A stretch of DNA of 64,000 nt from G963422705 sp963422705 (GTDB lineage: Bacteria; Poribacteria; WGA-4E; WGA-3G). The notes beneath the pieces were generated by a model. That model worked only from the letters and a program-made list of their open reading frames with translations. It was not told the origin of the DNA and ran no database searches. The translations under genes were made by a program, and so were the position numbers. This document shows, piece by piece, positions 1 to 9,660 of this stretch (position 1 is the first letter of the stretch; every line of letters begins with the position of its first letter). The stretch lies in contig OY730443.1 in assembly GCA_963422705.1 (NCBI GenBank), positions 3,472,001-3,536,000 of the forward strand, written 5' to 3'.

Positions 1-37
1 GTTCTTACTAACAGATAACAACGGAGAAATCAATCGC

Positions 38-577
38 ATGGCCAAACAGTACAGTCGCATCTCTCAAAAACTACAACAATTTATTGAAAACCAAAAGATT
101 TTCTTTGTTGCAACCGCTACCGCTGATAGTAGAATCAATCTATCTCCAAAAGGCATGAACTCTTTACGCGTTCTGAATCCAAACCGTGTTGTCTGGCTAA
201 ACGTAACCGGAAGCGGGAATGAAACCGCGGCGCACGTTCAAGAAAATCGGCGAATGACAATTATGTTTACCGCCTTTGAGGATAACCCGATGATTCTTAG
301 ACTCTACGGCACCGCAAGGGCTATCCACAACGATGAGGACGAATGGCAGCAACTCTTTCCCCTGTTTCAACCGCTGCCGGGGGCGAGACAGATTTTTGAA
401 CTTACCGTTGAACTGGTGCAAACTTCTTGTGGGATGGCCGTGCCGCTTTATGACTACGTCGCTGAAAGAGAACAGCTGAACACATGGGCAACTAAGAAGG
501 GGGCAGCGGGGGTAGAAGCGTATTGGAAAGAGAAGAACCACATCAGCCTTGATGGAAAATCGACCCGGTTCGCTTAG
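38..577 (+). CDS. Pyridoxamine 5'-phosphate oxidase (PPOX) family flavoprotein
   Basis: A 179-residue protein that looks like a PPOX-class split-barrel FMN-binding protein. The N-terminal half carries the usual pattern: a strand with FFVATA, then INLSPKG, then a conserved VVWLNVTGSGNET stretch, and a second strand pair ending in LRLYGTAR. Proteins of this subgroup are small cytoplasmic FMN or F420 binders of uncertain substrate; the true PNPOx of vitamin B6 synthesis has a different C-terminal region, so I do not call it pdxH. The start has a GGAG about 12 bases upstream. It is followed after 35 bases by an unrelated secreted protein on the same strand. Family assignment is fairly firm; substrate is unknown. 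Confidence 0.8.
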   Translation: MAKQYSRISQKLQQFIENQKIFFVATATADSRINLSPKGMNSLRVLNPNRVVWLNVTGSGNETAAHVQENRRMTIMFTAFEDNPMILRLYGTARAIHNDEDEWQQLFPLFQPLPGARQIFELTVELVQTSCGMAVPLYDYVAEREQLNTWATKKGAAGVEAYWKEKNHISLDGKSTRFA

Positions 578-612
578 AGCTGGGGATACTGCAACACACA
601 TTGAAGATAATA

Positions 613-3228
613 ATGAAATCCTCACTTATCATAACGTTTTTTGCGGCGTACATATCCGTTGCCACCGCGGTGCCGCATGACACAGCACTCCAAAATGCAC
701 TCCAAAACGCCCGGCAATTTGTAAATCTCAAGCAGGGCTACACCGCAAACGAAATTATGGAGTGTGCAACCGATACCTTTGTAACCGTCGCGAAGAATTG
801 GCAGCATATTCCTGCAATTCATAGGCAGCAATTCAAAGGCATGTTTCTACGCCCAGGGCTCCCCGGAAGCCTCTTCGGCGAAATTGAGTTGCCAGAACAA
901 TTTAATACACCGCACTTTCGATTCCATTACACACGTATAGGAGCACAGGCACCCCCGCTTGAAGATTTTCACCCCCGAAACGGTGTTCCGGACTACGTCG
1001 ATATTTGTGCCGATGCTATGGAACGTTCATACCACATACAAATCGCTCTGATGGGGTTTAAGAAACCCTATATCGATTTTTGGGCAATGCAGAACGGTGG
1101 GAATCACAAATACGATGTTTATCTATTTACCTTTCCGGCACTCGGTATCACTACAGGGGATTGGTTTGAGGGGCGTGTGCTTTCTACAGCACTCACAGTC
1201 GCACCCTATTTCATGATAAACTCACGCATTTACGACTACGTCGGAAAAGCGGAAGGCAGACGTTATATTGAAACAACTTGTGCACACGAATTCCTTCACG
1301 GAATTCAATTCGCCTATAACGCCTCTATGCCGGTATGGTTCATGGAAGCGTCCGCAACGTGGATAGAAATTATGACATATGATGGTGGGCGTGTCGACGA
1401 TGGAGATGACATCCCGGACCCGGATGAACCTAACGAAACCGACGCCTACAACTATTATATCCATCAACTCCGTCGTTGGTTCCTCATCCCGGACATCTCA
1501 CTGGAAAGCCGCATCGGTGACCGCGAATACGGCTCCGTTATTTGGGTATTGTACATGGCACAACGGTTCGGATACGACATTGTCAGACAGGTTTATCAAG
1601 ATACCACCGATGGTAGCTACCGGGAAATGGGTAATTTCTACGATGTCTTCATCAACAGCGGTACAAACCTCGCCGAGGCTTTTAAAACCTTCACGGTATG
1701 GAATTATTTCACGCACGCGCGGGCAGGACTGCGGACGGACGGGCCCACCTATCGCAACGCACATCGGTTTCCGCCGGTGGCAATTCACATAACTGATGTC
1801 CACAGCGCCTACCCCGTACGCACCGATTTTGATTCTGAATCTATGCCGGAACACTTTTCGGCGCGTTACGTTGTGTTTAAACCCGCCGGGGTTATGCCTG
1901 AATTTGCCATCAAAATTGATGGGGCCGACATCGCCCCAATAGACATGAGTCTGTTAACACGTGATGAGCAGCGCGATATTCAGGCAGAACTCAACCGACA
2001 TACGCTTACCGGCTTGCGCGGATGGGCTGCGAAATTTATCGTCAGGAAACGGAACGGTACCACTGAAATCAGAGAGGCGTTCACCTATCAACGGACGCAA
2101 GAAGGACAGATAACATTCAACGATTTTGGCGGCGAGATTCAGGAAATCACACTTATGCTCATCAACATGCACCCTGATGTTGAAAGGGTTATCATTCCCG
2201 GTGGCAGTTTTGGCGGTGCCATCAGCTATATGGCAGGGGCGCCCCCGACAGGTAGTTTATCCAATGCTCAGGTTTCTCAAGGAAGCAATCGTGCTGTGGT
2301 GACATGGAATGTTGACAATCCAACGGGTATTCAGGAAGTAGCAATCGTGCGAAAACGTTACACCGCGGAAAACGAAACGGATATCCCACAATCCTTTCAA
2401 ACCCTAGATGCGGTTCTCGGTGCTGCAGACAGGGATGGAAACGGAATTGCAGAGGACGATGTAACCATCGTCGGACGCGTGGCTGTCACCCAAACTCGAT
2501 TTGAAGACACCACAGTCTTTCAAGATGTTGATGTCAGCGGTGTGTTCTTTGAACCTAGCAACGTCCACTACTACTACGCGGTTGTTCCTGTTGACGCAAT
2601 GGGTATCATGGGTACACCGAACCTTGCGCCAGATAGCATTACGCTAGCTTTGGCTGAGCAAAACGCAGCACCCGAATTCTTTATTGAAACGGAGCCGCGC
2701 GCCATCGGAGAGTGGCATATTGAGGTACTCAGTACACACCAATTGCAAAGCGCGCCACTTCTCACCGTTGAATTACCTAACCGGCATAACGATACCATCC
2801 CTTTGACGCGGGAAAATTTAACCACCGTACAATCAGACAGATGGATAGGGACATTCAGAACAGCAGGATTTCCGCTTGTCGGCACATATATCTATCGGAT
2901 TCGTGGGCAAACCGTAGCAGGTATGACAGGGACGCAGATTCGGAGCGGTTGGACTTTCAACTATGTCGCTTCCACACCAAGGCAGGCAGTCACAGTTGCG
3001 CCGAACCCGCTCTATGCCGGACAAGGCAAGCACCTTGAATTTTATCCGAAAGGACTCACCGTGCATATCTACGATGCTAACGGTAGGTTAATCAAAATCC
3101 TCACTGATGCATCACAGTGGGATTGTACAAATCAACGCGGTGAGATAGTCTGTACGGGGCTATACTTCTTCCGGGCAACGGATGAAAACGGTTTCCAAAC
3201 CACTGGCAAATTCTGTGTCATACATTAG
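613..3228 (+). CDS. Secreted metalloprotease-like protein (MXAN_6640 type) with FlgD-like C-terminal domain
   Basis: A large exported protein. I prefer the ATG at 613 over an in-frame TTG at 601 because it gives a compact signal peptide (MKSSLIITFFAAYISVATA). A zinc-protease motif HEFLH lies near residues 225-229, followed by WFMEASATWIE about 20 residues later, which could supply a third zinc ligand as in gluzincins. The middle holds fibronectin-like beta domains with Asp/Gly-rich loops. The last ~75 residues (APNPLY..., VHIYDANGRLIK, GLYFFRA) look like the FlgD-Ig/type IX-like sorting tail common in Bacteroidetes and related phyla. This matches the MXAN_6640 family of putative metalloproteases. 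Proteolysis is inferred from the motif. The next gene starts 4 bases after its stop. Confidence 0.78.
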   Translation: MKSSLIITFFAAYISVATAVPHDTALQNALQNARQFVNLKQGYTANEIMECATDTFVTVAKNWQHIPAIHRQQFKGMFLRPGLPGSLFGEIELPEQFNTPHFRFHYTRIGAQAPPLEDFHPRNGVPDYVDICADAMERSYHIQIALMGFKKPYIDFWAMQNGGNHKYDVYLFTFPALGITTGDWFEGRVLSTALTVAPYFMINSRIYDYVGKAEGRRYIETTCAHEFLHGIQFAYNASMPVWFMEASATWIEIMTYDGGRVDDGDDIPDPDEPNETDAYNYYIHQLRRWFLIPDISLESRIGDREYGSVIWVLYMAQRFGYDIVRQVYQDTTDGSYREMGNFYDVFINSGTNLAEAFKTFTVWNYFTHARAGLRTDGPTYRNAHRFPPVAIHITDVHSAYPVRTDFDSESMPEHFSARYVVFKPAGVMPEFAIKIDGADIAPIDMSLLTRDEQRDIQAELNRHTLTGLRGWAAKFIVRKRNGTTEIREAFTYQRTQEGQITFNDFGGEIQEITLMLINMHPDVERVIIPGGSFGGAISYMAGAPPTGSLSNAQVSQGSNRAVVTWNVDNPTGIQEVAIVRKRYTAENETDIPQSFQTLDAVLGAADRDGNGIAEDDVTIVGRVAVTQTRFEDTTVFQDVDVSGVFFEPSNVHYYYAVVPVDAMGIMGTPNLAPDSITLALAEQNAAPEFFIETEPRAIGEWHIEVLSTHQLQSAPLLTVELPNRHNDTIPLTRENLTTVQSDRWIGTFRTAGFPLVGTYIYRIRGQTVAGMTGTQIRSGWTFNYVASTPRQAVTVAPNPLYAGQGKHLEFYPKGLTVHIYDANGRLIKILTDASQWDCTNQRGEIVCTGLYFFRATDENGFQTTGKFCVIH

Positions 3229-3232
3229 GACA

Positions 3233-4123
3233 ATGATAAAAGCACGTCTTTCATCGATTAAAGCGATAAGCGTTAGAGCGCTGGAAGCCCGCTTTGCTTA
3301 TCGCGCCAAAGCAATTTTGGCAAGTTGTCTTATCTTTGTACTCCTCACCGGTTGTGGAGACGAGGGACTCCGGGAACCGCACGGCAAAACCACGTTGCCA
3401 CCGCTTGATACGAGGGGTTTTAATGCTATCGATTTCCCAACAGGCACCGGCACTGCCTGGACGTACGTCAACGTCGACACGAATCAAGAATTCACTGTTC
3501 GCATTGAAGGCACGCGGGACATCGGTGGCACAACACACCGGGAACTGACTATCAGTGAGATGAGCCCCGTTGAGCCAGACACAATCCCTTATAGGGTTGT
3601 CGAGCACTTAGCCGCAAACGCGTATTACCTCCGCATAGATTCCGACTTTTACGATGCATTCCCGTTTCCGATTTCCGCCACCTACTTTTTCAAAACGGCA
3701 GATGCTATGATAGAATCTGCGTTTGATGCCTACGTCTTCGTTTTAGACAATGCTACGGTTCACCAAAAGCATTCGCCCGCCCGTCTCTTGTGGGAATTCC
3801 CGTTGGAAGTGGGGAAAGAGTGGGTAGTTTTTGATAAAACTGTCGGAACTTCTGTCCAGGTTACACGTACCGTGGTTGAGAAAGATACCCCGCTTCGCGT
3901 ACCAGCTGGCACTTACAGCACGTACGTCGTTTATGAAGAGGTAATTTACGGGGATAGCAGCGACTCATCCATTTTTTTGATTGGGCCCCCGGCGATATAC
4001 TGGCTCGCGCCTTCTGTCGGAGTTGTCCAATATAGATATACCCGTTTTCGCAATACCGATACCCTGCTGACGCAAACCTTCGCGTTAAAGAACGTTCATC
4101 TGCCCGAACCGAATGCCGATTAA
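3233..4123 (+). CDS. Lipoprotein of unknown function
   Basis: A predicted lipoprotein of about 296 residues. After a basic N-terminal stretch there is a hydrophobic segment (ILASCLIFVLLTGC) ending in a lipobox, so the mature protein should begin at that Cys and be lipid-anchored. An upstream ATG at 3182 lies inside the previous gene; the ATG at 3233, with TAGGA just upstream and 4 bases after the previous stop, is the better start. The body is beta-rich (AWTYVNVDTNQEFTVRIEG, VPAGTYSTYVVYEEV), like many uncharacterised periplasmic lipoproteins, with no catalytic motif that I recognise. Tight spacing suggests cotranscription with the protease-like gene. Confidence 0.72.
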   Translation: MIKARLSSIKAISVRALEARFAYRAKAILASCLIFVLLTGCGDEGLREPHGKTTLPPLDTRGFNAIDFPTGTGTAWTYVNVDTNQEFTVRIEGTRDIGGTTHRELTISEMSPVEPDTIPYRVVEHLAANAYYLRIDSDFYDAFPFPISATYFFKTADAMIESAFDAYVFVLDNATVHQKHSPARLLWEFPLEVGKEWVVFDKTVGTSVQVTRTVVEKDTPLRVPAGTYSTYVVYEEVIYGDSSDSSIFLIGPPAIYWLAPSVGVVQYRYTRFRNTDTLLTQTFALKNVHLPEPNAD

Positions 4124-4141
4124 TCCGGAACTCATTGCGAT

Positions 4142-5413
4142 ATGAAAACGCTTGCTCATCGGAATATCCCCCTAACAATCATCGGTGGTGGCATACACGG
4201 TATTTCCATCGCGCTCCGAATTCTGCGTGAGATGCCGGCAGCAGCGAGACACCTCGCGATAGTTGACAGGCACCGACACCCCCTCACAGAATGGCAGCAC
4301 AAAACGGAACGCCAAGGCATGACGTTTCTCCGTTCCCCCGCGGTGCATCACATCACACCCGACGCACTCGGCATCGTTGAATACGCTGAACGCCACGAAC
4401 GCACCGACGAATTGCGAGCCCCCTACTCGCAGCCCTCTACAAAACTCTTTTGGGATTTCTGCAATCAGGCAATCTCCGAATTTTCCGCACACAACATCTA
4501 TTATCAATTTGACGTAGCAAAATTACGGTGGGATAAAGGCGCAGGTAAATTTCCATTCCGCCTGATTTCTACGAAAAATGAAGGGTTTCGAAGTCGTTAC
4601 GTCATTCTCGCCATTGGAATTGAGGAATGTTTTTACGTACCACCTGAATTTGCTGTGTGGCAGCGACGTTGGAACCATCACATTTTACACGCCTCACACG
4701 ATAAAGTTGCTCAAGCGAAGGGAAAAGTTGCAATCGTTGGAGGGGGGTTGACAGCCGGAACCTTGGCACGCACCCTCAGCGAACGCGGTGTGAACGTCGC
4801 TTTAATTATGCGCTCACGTTTGCGGGTAGAACAGTTTGATTTTCCGCCCGTCTGGGTAGGGCCAAACGCACTAGCTGATTTTTCAACTGAGACTGATTTT
4901 CAGAGGCGTTATGATATAATTCAGCAGGTTAGAGGGCACGGGAGTATCACGCCGAATATTGCCGAGGCGTTGCAGAGGGCATCAAATGTTGACATCTACC
5001 CCGCAGCGAAGATTCAAAACATCAAGCTGTGTGAACACACGCGAAAACACGGAACACAACCTGACAATTTGGGAATAGCCCCCACAAACGCCTTGCAAAT
5101 TGAGACAACGCGGGGCACTATTTATAACATCTCACGCATTATCCTGGCGACAGGGTATCAATTTAATCTCTGCCGCTACCCGTTTTTAGCTGAGCTAATC
5201 CGTCAACACAAGGTTCCGCTTCTATGTGGGCTTCCCCAACTCGAGCAAAGCTTACAGCTCTACCCCGTTGAGAATCTGTTCGGTTCCGGTGCCATTGCGC
5301 AGCTGCAACTGGGGCCTGCAGCGGGTAACATTATCGGTGTTAATCTCGCGTATGAACGGCTCCGCGAGAAACTGCTGCCAAAGTTTTCTAAACTGCAGGG
5401 TAGGTTTATTTAA
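4142..5413 (+). CDS. FAD/NAD(P)-binding monooxygenase-like protein
   Basis: A 423-residue two-dinucleotide-fold flavoprotein. The N-terminus has a GxGxxG-type FAD loop (IIGGGIHG, residues ~13-20). A second Rossmann loop for NAD(P) sits near residues 197-205 (VAIVGGGLTAG), and an ATGY motif typical of N-hydroxylating/flavin monooxygenases lies at IILATGYQF near residue 340. This layout fits the lysine/ornithine N-monooxygenase-like FAD_NAD_binding group. There are no siderophore synthesis genes nearby, so the substrate cannot be deduced. It starts 18 bases after the lipoprotein gene and converges on the DUF4159 gene. Fold confident, reaction uncertain. Confidence 0.72.
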   Translation: MKTLAHRNIPLTIIGGGIHGISIALRILREMPAAARHLAIVDRHRHPLTEWQHKTERQGMTFLRSPAVHHITPDALGIVEYAERHERTDELRAPYSQPSTKLFWDFCNQAISEFSAHNIYYQFDVAKLRWDKGAGKFPFRLISTKNEGFRSRYVILAIGIEECFYVPPEFAVWQRRWNHHILHASHDKVAQAKGKVAIVGGGLTAGTLARTLSERGVNVALIMRSRLRVEQFDFPPVWVGPNALADFSTETDFQRRYDIIQQVRGHGSITPNIAEALQRASNVDIYPAAKIQNIKLCEHTRKHGTQPDNLGIAPTNALQIETTRGTIYNISRIILATGYQFNLCRYPFLAELIRQHKVPLLCGLPQLEQSLQLYPVENLFGSGAIAQLQLGPAAGNIIGVNLAYERLREKLLPKFSKLQGRFI

Positions 5414-5471
5414 CCTAGCGGCGGATGAGTCGAATGAGTCTCGTAATCCCAATGATGATGCTAATACCGAA

Positions 5472-6344
5472 TTACCGAGTCAGCGCATACGCAACCACAT
5501 TTATCCCTTGCTCAAATGCCCAGACTCGTTGTTCTTCAAGGCCCGGTTCGCATGGCCTGCCTTCCCAGGCACAATTCATGTCGCTGGGGCAGAAATAAAT
5601 AAGGATTCTGTCATCTTCCATGATAGCTTCATCAGCATCGGCCACGCCAGGAATCAACTTATCTCCCCCCAGATAATCATCGTGAGCGTAGAGCGTGTGA
5701 TAAATCGGATGGCTGGTGTCAAGCCGTTCAAACTTCTTTTCCGGATATATGCGACGCACCATTTCATAGATATGTGGTTTCAACCCGCCTCTACCGCGGT
5801 TAAGACGAATATCACAATCCTCAACGTGTAGGAATCCGCCGCGTTCAAAGTACGCTCTTAACTTGCGTACCTGCTTATCAGAGAGCTGAATGCCGCGGTG
5901 CCCCGTCATAAAAAGAAAGGGGTACGCAAAAAGCCCCGCGTCATCAATATCAACGTATTGCGGGTTTTTGCGGACTTCAACGTCGATTGTTGTATTCTCC
6001 GCAAGCACCTCCGTAAACTTCAAATCTGACTGCCAGCGGTAATAGTTGACGATATTTGTATACCAATCACCACCGGGGTACTTGAGCCTCACAAACGTGA
6101 ATTTCTCGCCGGTTGGATTCATCTCCGGATAGTGATGTTCAATGACACCGTAGCGAGTCCCGTAGTGAACATCCTGGGCCGCATCATAAGGGATATATTG
6201 ACGGAACCCAAACTGAGCGTCCGCTGCTTGAAGTATGCCGCCTCCGGTGACAGCGACAGTGGCAAACCCCGCGGCGCCTTTTATAAAGGAACGCCGAGAC
6301 AAGCCTGACGTTTTTCTTATCAGATGCTTCTTGTCGAACGACAC
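5472..6344 (-). CDS. DUF4159 domain protein with Tat signal
   Basis: A 290-residue exported protein. It begins with a GTG preceded by a good GGAGGAG site, and the N-terminus is a twin-arginine signal (SRRSFIKG followed by a hydrophobic run and AADAQ). The mature part matches DUF4159: YTNIVNYYRWQSDLKFTEVLAEN, then HVEDCDIRLNRG, ending in a proline/cysteine-rich segment. In many bacteria DUF4159 proteins sit with MoxR-type AAA ATPases and von Willebrand proteins, but none are here. Function is unknown. It converges with the FAD protein gene with a gap of about 58 bases. Confidence 0.75.
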   Translation of the reverse strand: MSFDKKHLIRKTSGLSRRSFIKGAAGFATVAVTGGGILQAADAQFGFRQYIPYDAAQDVHYGTRYGVIEHHYPEMNPTGEKFTFVRLKYPGGDWYTNIVNYYRWQSDLKFTEVLAENTTIDVEVRKNPQYVDIDDAGLFAYPFLFMTGHRGIQLSDKQVRKLRAYFERGGFLHVEDCDIRLNRGRGGLKPHIYEMVRRIYPEKKFERLDTSHPIYHTLYAHDDYLGGDKLIPGVADADEAIMEDDRILIYFCPSDMNCAWEGRPCEPGLEEQRVWAFEQGINVVAYALTR

Positions 6345-6583
6345 TGTACGCTCCTCCTTTCCATTTTACTTTTGGTGCGGAAAATTTGCTTATAGGTATT
6401 TTACTATATTCCGGACGGAAGTGTCCACTTAATTTTCGAATTCAAGGGGATTCACCTTCTATTAGATAGGATTCACTTTTGGAAAGCACGGCTACCGTGG
6501 ACACATCGACGCCGGTTTCATTCTAATCAAGAACTGTAATCCTACTATGACATGCGCATTGCAAACACTGAATTAGCATCAAT

Positions 6584-7879
6584 TTAACGCGGAAAAATCA
6601 AGAGGGCATCTGCTATCGCACGCCCCAGTTGTTTCGGGCGCGCCCGAATTCGCCGGTTACCGTGGGCGGTTTTCGCGCGCTTGCCAGACTGTTGTGGTTT
6701 ATCATTCTCCTTGACACTCACTACTTCATCTTCAAGGATGAACATGGAGGAGGCACCGCCATCTAAATTGAGCGCGTCCTTCGCCCCCCACTCCAAAAAT
6801 AATTGTGCCAGTCGTGGCAACGTCACACCTCGCCGTACCCCTGCTGACGTCGCTGTTATCGTCACAAAAAGCAACGTACCGTCCGTCTTTTTACCAATTG
6901 CGGTGCGCGGATGCCAAAAACTGTAAAACGATTTATCAAACCCTTCAGCGTGATAAGCTTGGCTTGAAGACGGAACCCCATTCCGGAGTAACAAGGGGCC
7001 GCCGCCGATAATGTGCTGGCAACTTAACCATAATCTGTTATCACCAACTCGTTCCGGAATCACCGTCTCTCGAATTTGCACGATATCGCCTACAGAGAGC
7101 TGGCTCAAGAGTAATTCACGCTTCTTGCCATTGCCCGATAGTACATAGCCATCAGCGGGAATACGGAGACTGCCTTGTCTGTCATGGATACTGGTAACTT
7201 CACCATTTTTGACGATGAGTTCAACACCATCGGGCATCGTCAACGTTGCTATGTGAAAATCAGGCCGGTAAAGCACCAATTCATTTTTACCACGTCCTCT
7301 ATTGATACCGTCGATTGTGAGTCTGTTTCGACTAGGCAGCACCAATTCAATGTGGAGGGCAATCCTGTCAATGTATGCCTCAAGCTTGCCATCAACCGTT
7401 CTGAGCCCGATAACCGCCCGTGCCTGCTCCGGTTCACTTACCCATTTTCCATTAATCTTCAGAGCACCCACGGATTCACCGCGAAAGGTGCCCGTCATCT
7501 CAAAATATCCACCATTTATGGCGGCGAATGCTTTATGCCGTTTGGCTAACGAAGGTAACGTTTCGGTGCCGATACCGGCATTTAATGCACGATAGGGACG
7601 GAGCTCCGCAGCGTTGGGAGAAATCGTCAGAATGTTCGTGAGCATCCCCTTGCGCGCTATCTGCCGATGTACAATTCCCGGGGCAACCGAGCGCGTTACA
7701 TCACTCCCCGCCGTCTGAGAAAAAGAACGGACGTAATCGGCGATTTTGCCGAATTGAACCATCCTGCCTATCCAGATACCGAAACAAAAGATGAGCAGAA
7801 ATCTGACAACTATTCCCGTGCGCCGGTAGCGTCCGATAAAACGGATACTCCGCTTAGCCAAATAGATAATATCAAACAT
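6584..7879 (-). CDS. Phosphodiester glycosidase (NAGPA/DUF2233) family protein
   Basis: A 431-residue protein with an N-terminal membrane segment (VVRFLLIFCFGIWIG, residues ~25-40), suggesting anchoring in the inner membrane with the catalytic part outside. The body has the NAGPA-type pattern: AAINGGYFEMTG, GALKINGKWV, a long beta region, then RTAIGKKTDGTLLFV, and the conserved ALNLDGGASSMF near the C-terminus. The family includes the mammalian uncovering enzyme, which removes N-acetylglucosamine from phosphodiesters; bacterial members are mostly uncharacterised envelope hydrolases. It lies about 100 bases downstream of purB on the same strand. Confidence 0.8.
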   Translation of the reverse strand: MFDIIYLAKRSIRFIGRYRRTGIVVRFLLIFCFGIWIGRMVQFGKIADYVRSFSQTAGSDVTRSVAPGIVHRQIARKGMLTNILTISPNAAELRPYRALNAGIGTETLPSLAKRHKAFAAINGGYFEMTGTFRGESVGALKINGKWVSEPEQARAVIGLRTVDGKLEAYIDRIALHIELVLPSRNRLTIDGINRGRGKNELVLYRPDFHIATLTMPDGVELIVKNGEVTSIHDRQGSLRIPADGYVLSGNGKKRELLLSQLSVGDIVQIRETVIPERVGDNRLWLSCQHIIGGGPLLLRNGVPSSSQAYHAEGFDKSFYSFWHPRTAIGKKTDGTLLFVTITATSAGVRRGVTLPRLAQLFLEWGAKDALNLDGGASSMFILEDEVVSVKENDKPQQSGKRAKTAHGNRRIRARPKQLGRAIADALLIFPR

Positions 7880-7982
7880 TTTTCGACGTGAGCGACGTTT
7901 ATAATACCCAGATTCCCAGAAAGGCCCCGTCCCCTCGCTGTTTGTTAATCTGTCTTCCTATAAAATCTTGAGAGACTGCAAT

Positions 7983-9377
7983 CTAGATTGATTCCACCCG
8001 TTTTTCCCACTCGTCACACGTTTCATAAGTCCGCCGTACCGCGGCCCCAATATAATTCGTCGGATTCCGGAGCACTTCACGCTGCCGTTCTGTCAACTTG
8101 CCAAGAAATGGGCGCAACGTTTCATCTTCCCACAACAACGCTGTTAGGCTTTTTCCCGTCTGATTTACCTGCCCAATCAATTTTCGCGTGTGCTCGTACG
8201 CGTCTGGAAACCCGTAATACGCCATTAAGAGATAGATAGGCTCTGCAATCGTATCCTCGGCGCTCAACGCCAGGTTCCTCTGCATGTTATCGGACTTCAC
8301 ATCCATCTCGTCCAACGCCCGTCGCAGCCTGTAGATGGCGTAATCAAACGCCGTAAAAAGCTCAGTCAAGAAACGACTAGATGCAGAATTGGTTAAGTCG
8401 CGTTGATGCTCAAGGATACTATCCATAAAAACAGTTTGCATGCGCGGCACAAACGCCTTCCACAGACTCTTGATATTCTCATAAGTCTCTGGATTCACCT
8501 TGTGTGGCATCGTCGATGAACCTACCAGCTGCGGGTTATACTTTCTCCCCACCTCAGCGATTTCGGTTCGGTAGAGATGCCGCATATCATCAGCAAAGTT
8601 TGCGAGGACGGTGTAAGCCGCCGTGCCCTGATATGCCAAATCGGAGATAAATTCCGGTTCCACACACTGCGTTGAGGTGTGTGTATCCGATGGCTTCAAA
8701 CCGAGTAAAGCAAGAAAATCCGCCTCAATTTGCTCCGGATTCTCATGAATCAGTGACAGTCCGTTAAACGCACCGACTGCACCAGAAAATTGCCCGCGAA
8801 GGTTCTGGCCCGCTTCGTGAATCTTCTCAATTCGGTTACCGAGTCGACTCACATAGAGCGCTATTGCATAGCCAAACGTCGTCGGTTCAGCGTGTTGCCC
8901 GTGTGTCCGTCCGATTTGCACCGTTTCTGCGTGTTCACGCGCCAACGCAATGAGCTGCCTTTCCAATGCAATGAGGTCCGGAACGATAACGTCTTCTGTC
9001 AATGCTTTGAAGCGCAATGCCGTAGCGGTATCGAGGATATCCGCGGAGGTGGCAAACAGATGAACGTAAGGACGTGCTTCCGGGCTAATTTTTTGCCGAA
9101 TCACATTAACAAGCGACCGGATATTGTGCCGAATGCGCCGCTGCTCCTCATAAACCGCTTCTGCAGTCACAGCTGCCACCGCCTGTTCTACCTCATCGGC
9201 AATCGTTGATGAACAGACGCCATGGTGTGCCAACGTGCGTACCAATGCCCCTTCCACCTTCGCCTGATATGTAACATATCCGGCTTCCGAAACGTAAGGC
9301 AAGAGACGTTTCATAAACGTCTCATCGCCCCCATAGTATCTAAAATCCAGGGGACTGACGGATTCATAAAGTTCCAT
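7983..9377 (-). CDS. purB: Adenylosuccinate lyase
   Basis: Catalyses two steps of purine synthesis: SAICAR to AICAR and adenylosuccinate to AMP, each releasing fumarate. The 464-residue protein carries the fumarase/aspartase superfamily signature GSSTMPHKVNPE near residues 286-297, the upstream QIGRTHGQHAEPTTFG motif holding a catalytic His, and the helical core expected of the family. Length is normal for the class with a C-terminal ADSL domain. The ATG at 9377 has a GGAGA about 11 bases upstream. The gene is followed by the phosphodiester glycosidase gene with no purine neighbours. Confidence 0.93.
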   Translation of the reverse strand: MELYESVSPLDFRYYGGDETFMKRLLPYVSEAGYVTYQAKVEGALVRTLAHHGVCSSTIADEVEQAVAAVTAEAVYEEQRRIRHNIRSLVNVIRQKISPEARPYVHLFATSADILDTATALRFKALTEDVIVPDLIALERQLIALAREHAETVQIGRTHGQHAEPTTFGYAIALYVSRLGNRIEKIHEAGQNLRGQFSGAVGAFNGLSLIHENPEQIEADFLALLGLKPSDTHTSTQCVEPEFISDLAYQGTAAYTVLANFADDMRHLYRTEIAEVGRKYNPQLVGSSTMPHKVNPETYENIKSLWKAFVPRMQTVFMDSILEHQRDLTNSASSRFLTELFTAFDYAIYRLRRALDEMDVKSDNMQRNLALSAEDTIAEPIYLLMAYYGFPDAYEHTRKLIGQVNQTGKSLTALLWEDETLRPFLGKLTERQREVLRNPTNYIGAAVRRTYETCDEWEKRVESI

Positions 9378-9500
9378 AATCTGATAAATTCTCCATTTTT
9401 GCTTTTAAGGATACACGAAGTTTGAGAGTATGTAAAACGTTTTTCATTTTTTTGCTAGATGAAAATGATACAGCATTTTTGAAGGGAATTCTCTAACAAT

Positions 9501-9521
9501 CCCAAGCCTTTAGGCTTCGGG
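9501..9521 (+). repeat. Left-end hairpin of the IS element
   Basis: The arm CCCAAGCC pairs with GGCTT-c-GGG around a TTTA loop, leaving one unpaired C on the 3' side. It has the same architecture as the right-end hairpin and is followed by a second small stem (GGGTT...AACCC, 9520-9536 approximately). In this family such hairpins are bound by TnpA. Confidence 0.8.
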
Positions 9522-9567
9522 TTCGGGTCCAACCCCGCGAACTTCTGCTTTTTTTATCAAAATATAT

Positions 9568-9596
9568 TTGACAGTATCTGAAATATCTGTGATACT
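9568..9596 (+). promoter_or_regulatory. Possible sigma-70 promoter inside the IS
   Basis: A perfect TTGACA (9568-9573) is followed after 17 bases by GATACT (9591-9596, 4 of 6 matches to TATAAT). It reads toward the tnpA remnant and tnpB. The -10 overlaps the first of three tandem 22-bp repeats, which contain further similar sequences. Confidence 0.4.
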
Positions 9597-9657
9597 GTAT
9601 TATAGAAACTAACATACTGTATCATAGAAACTAACATACTGTATTATAGAAACTAAC
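9592..9657 (+). repeat. Three tandem copies of a 22-bp repeat
   Basis: The unit ATACTGTATTATAGAAACTA+AC is present three times in a row (9592-9613, 9614-9635, 9636-9657); the middle copy has one T to C change. The array sits between the left-end hairpin and the HUH motif of the tnpA remnant, where the first ~60 codons of a normal tnpA would be. Confidence 0.9.
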
Positions 9658-9660
9658 ATA

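Noticed and set aside
5226..5831. Plus-strand open frame of 201 codons
   Set aside because: It spans the ends of two convergent, well-supported genes and has no family features.
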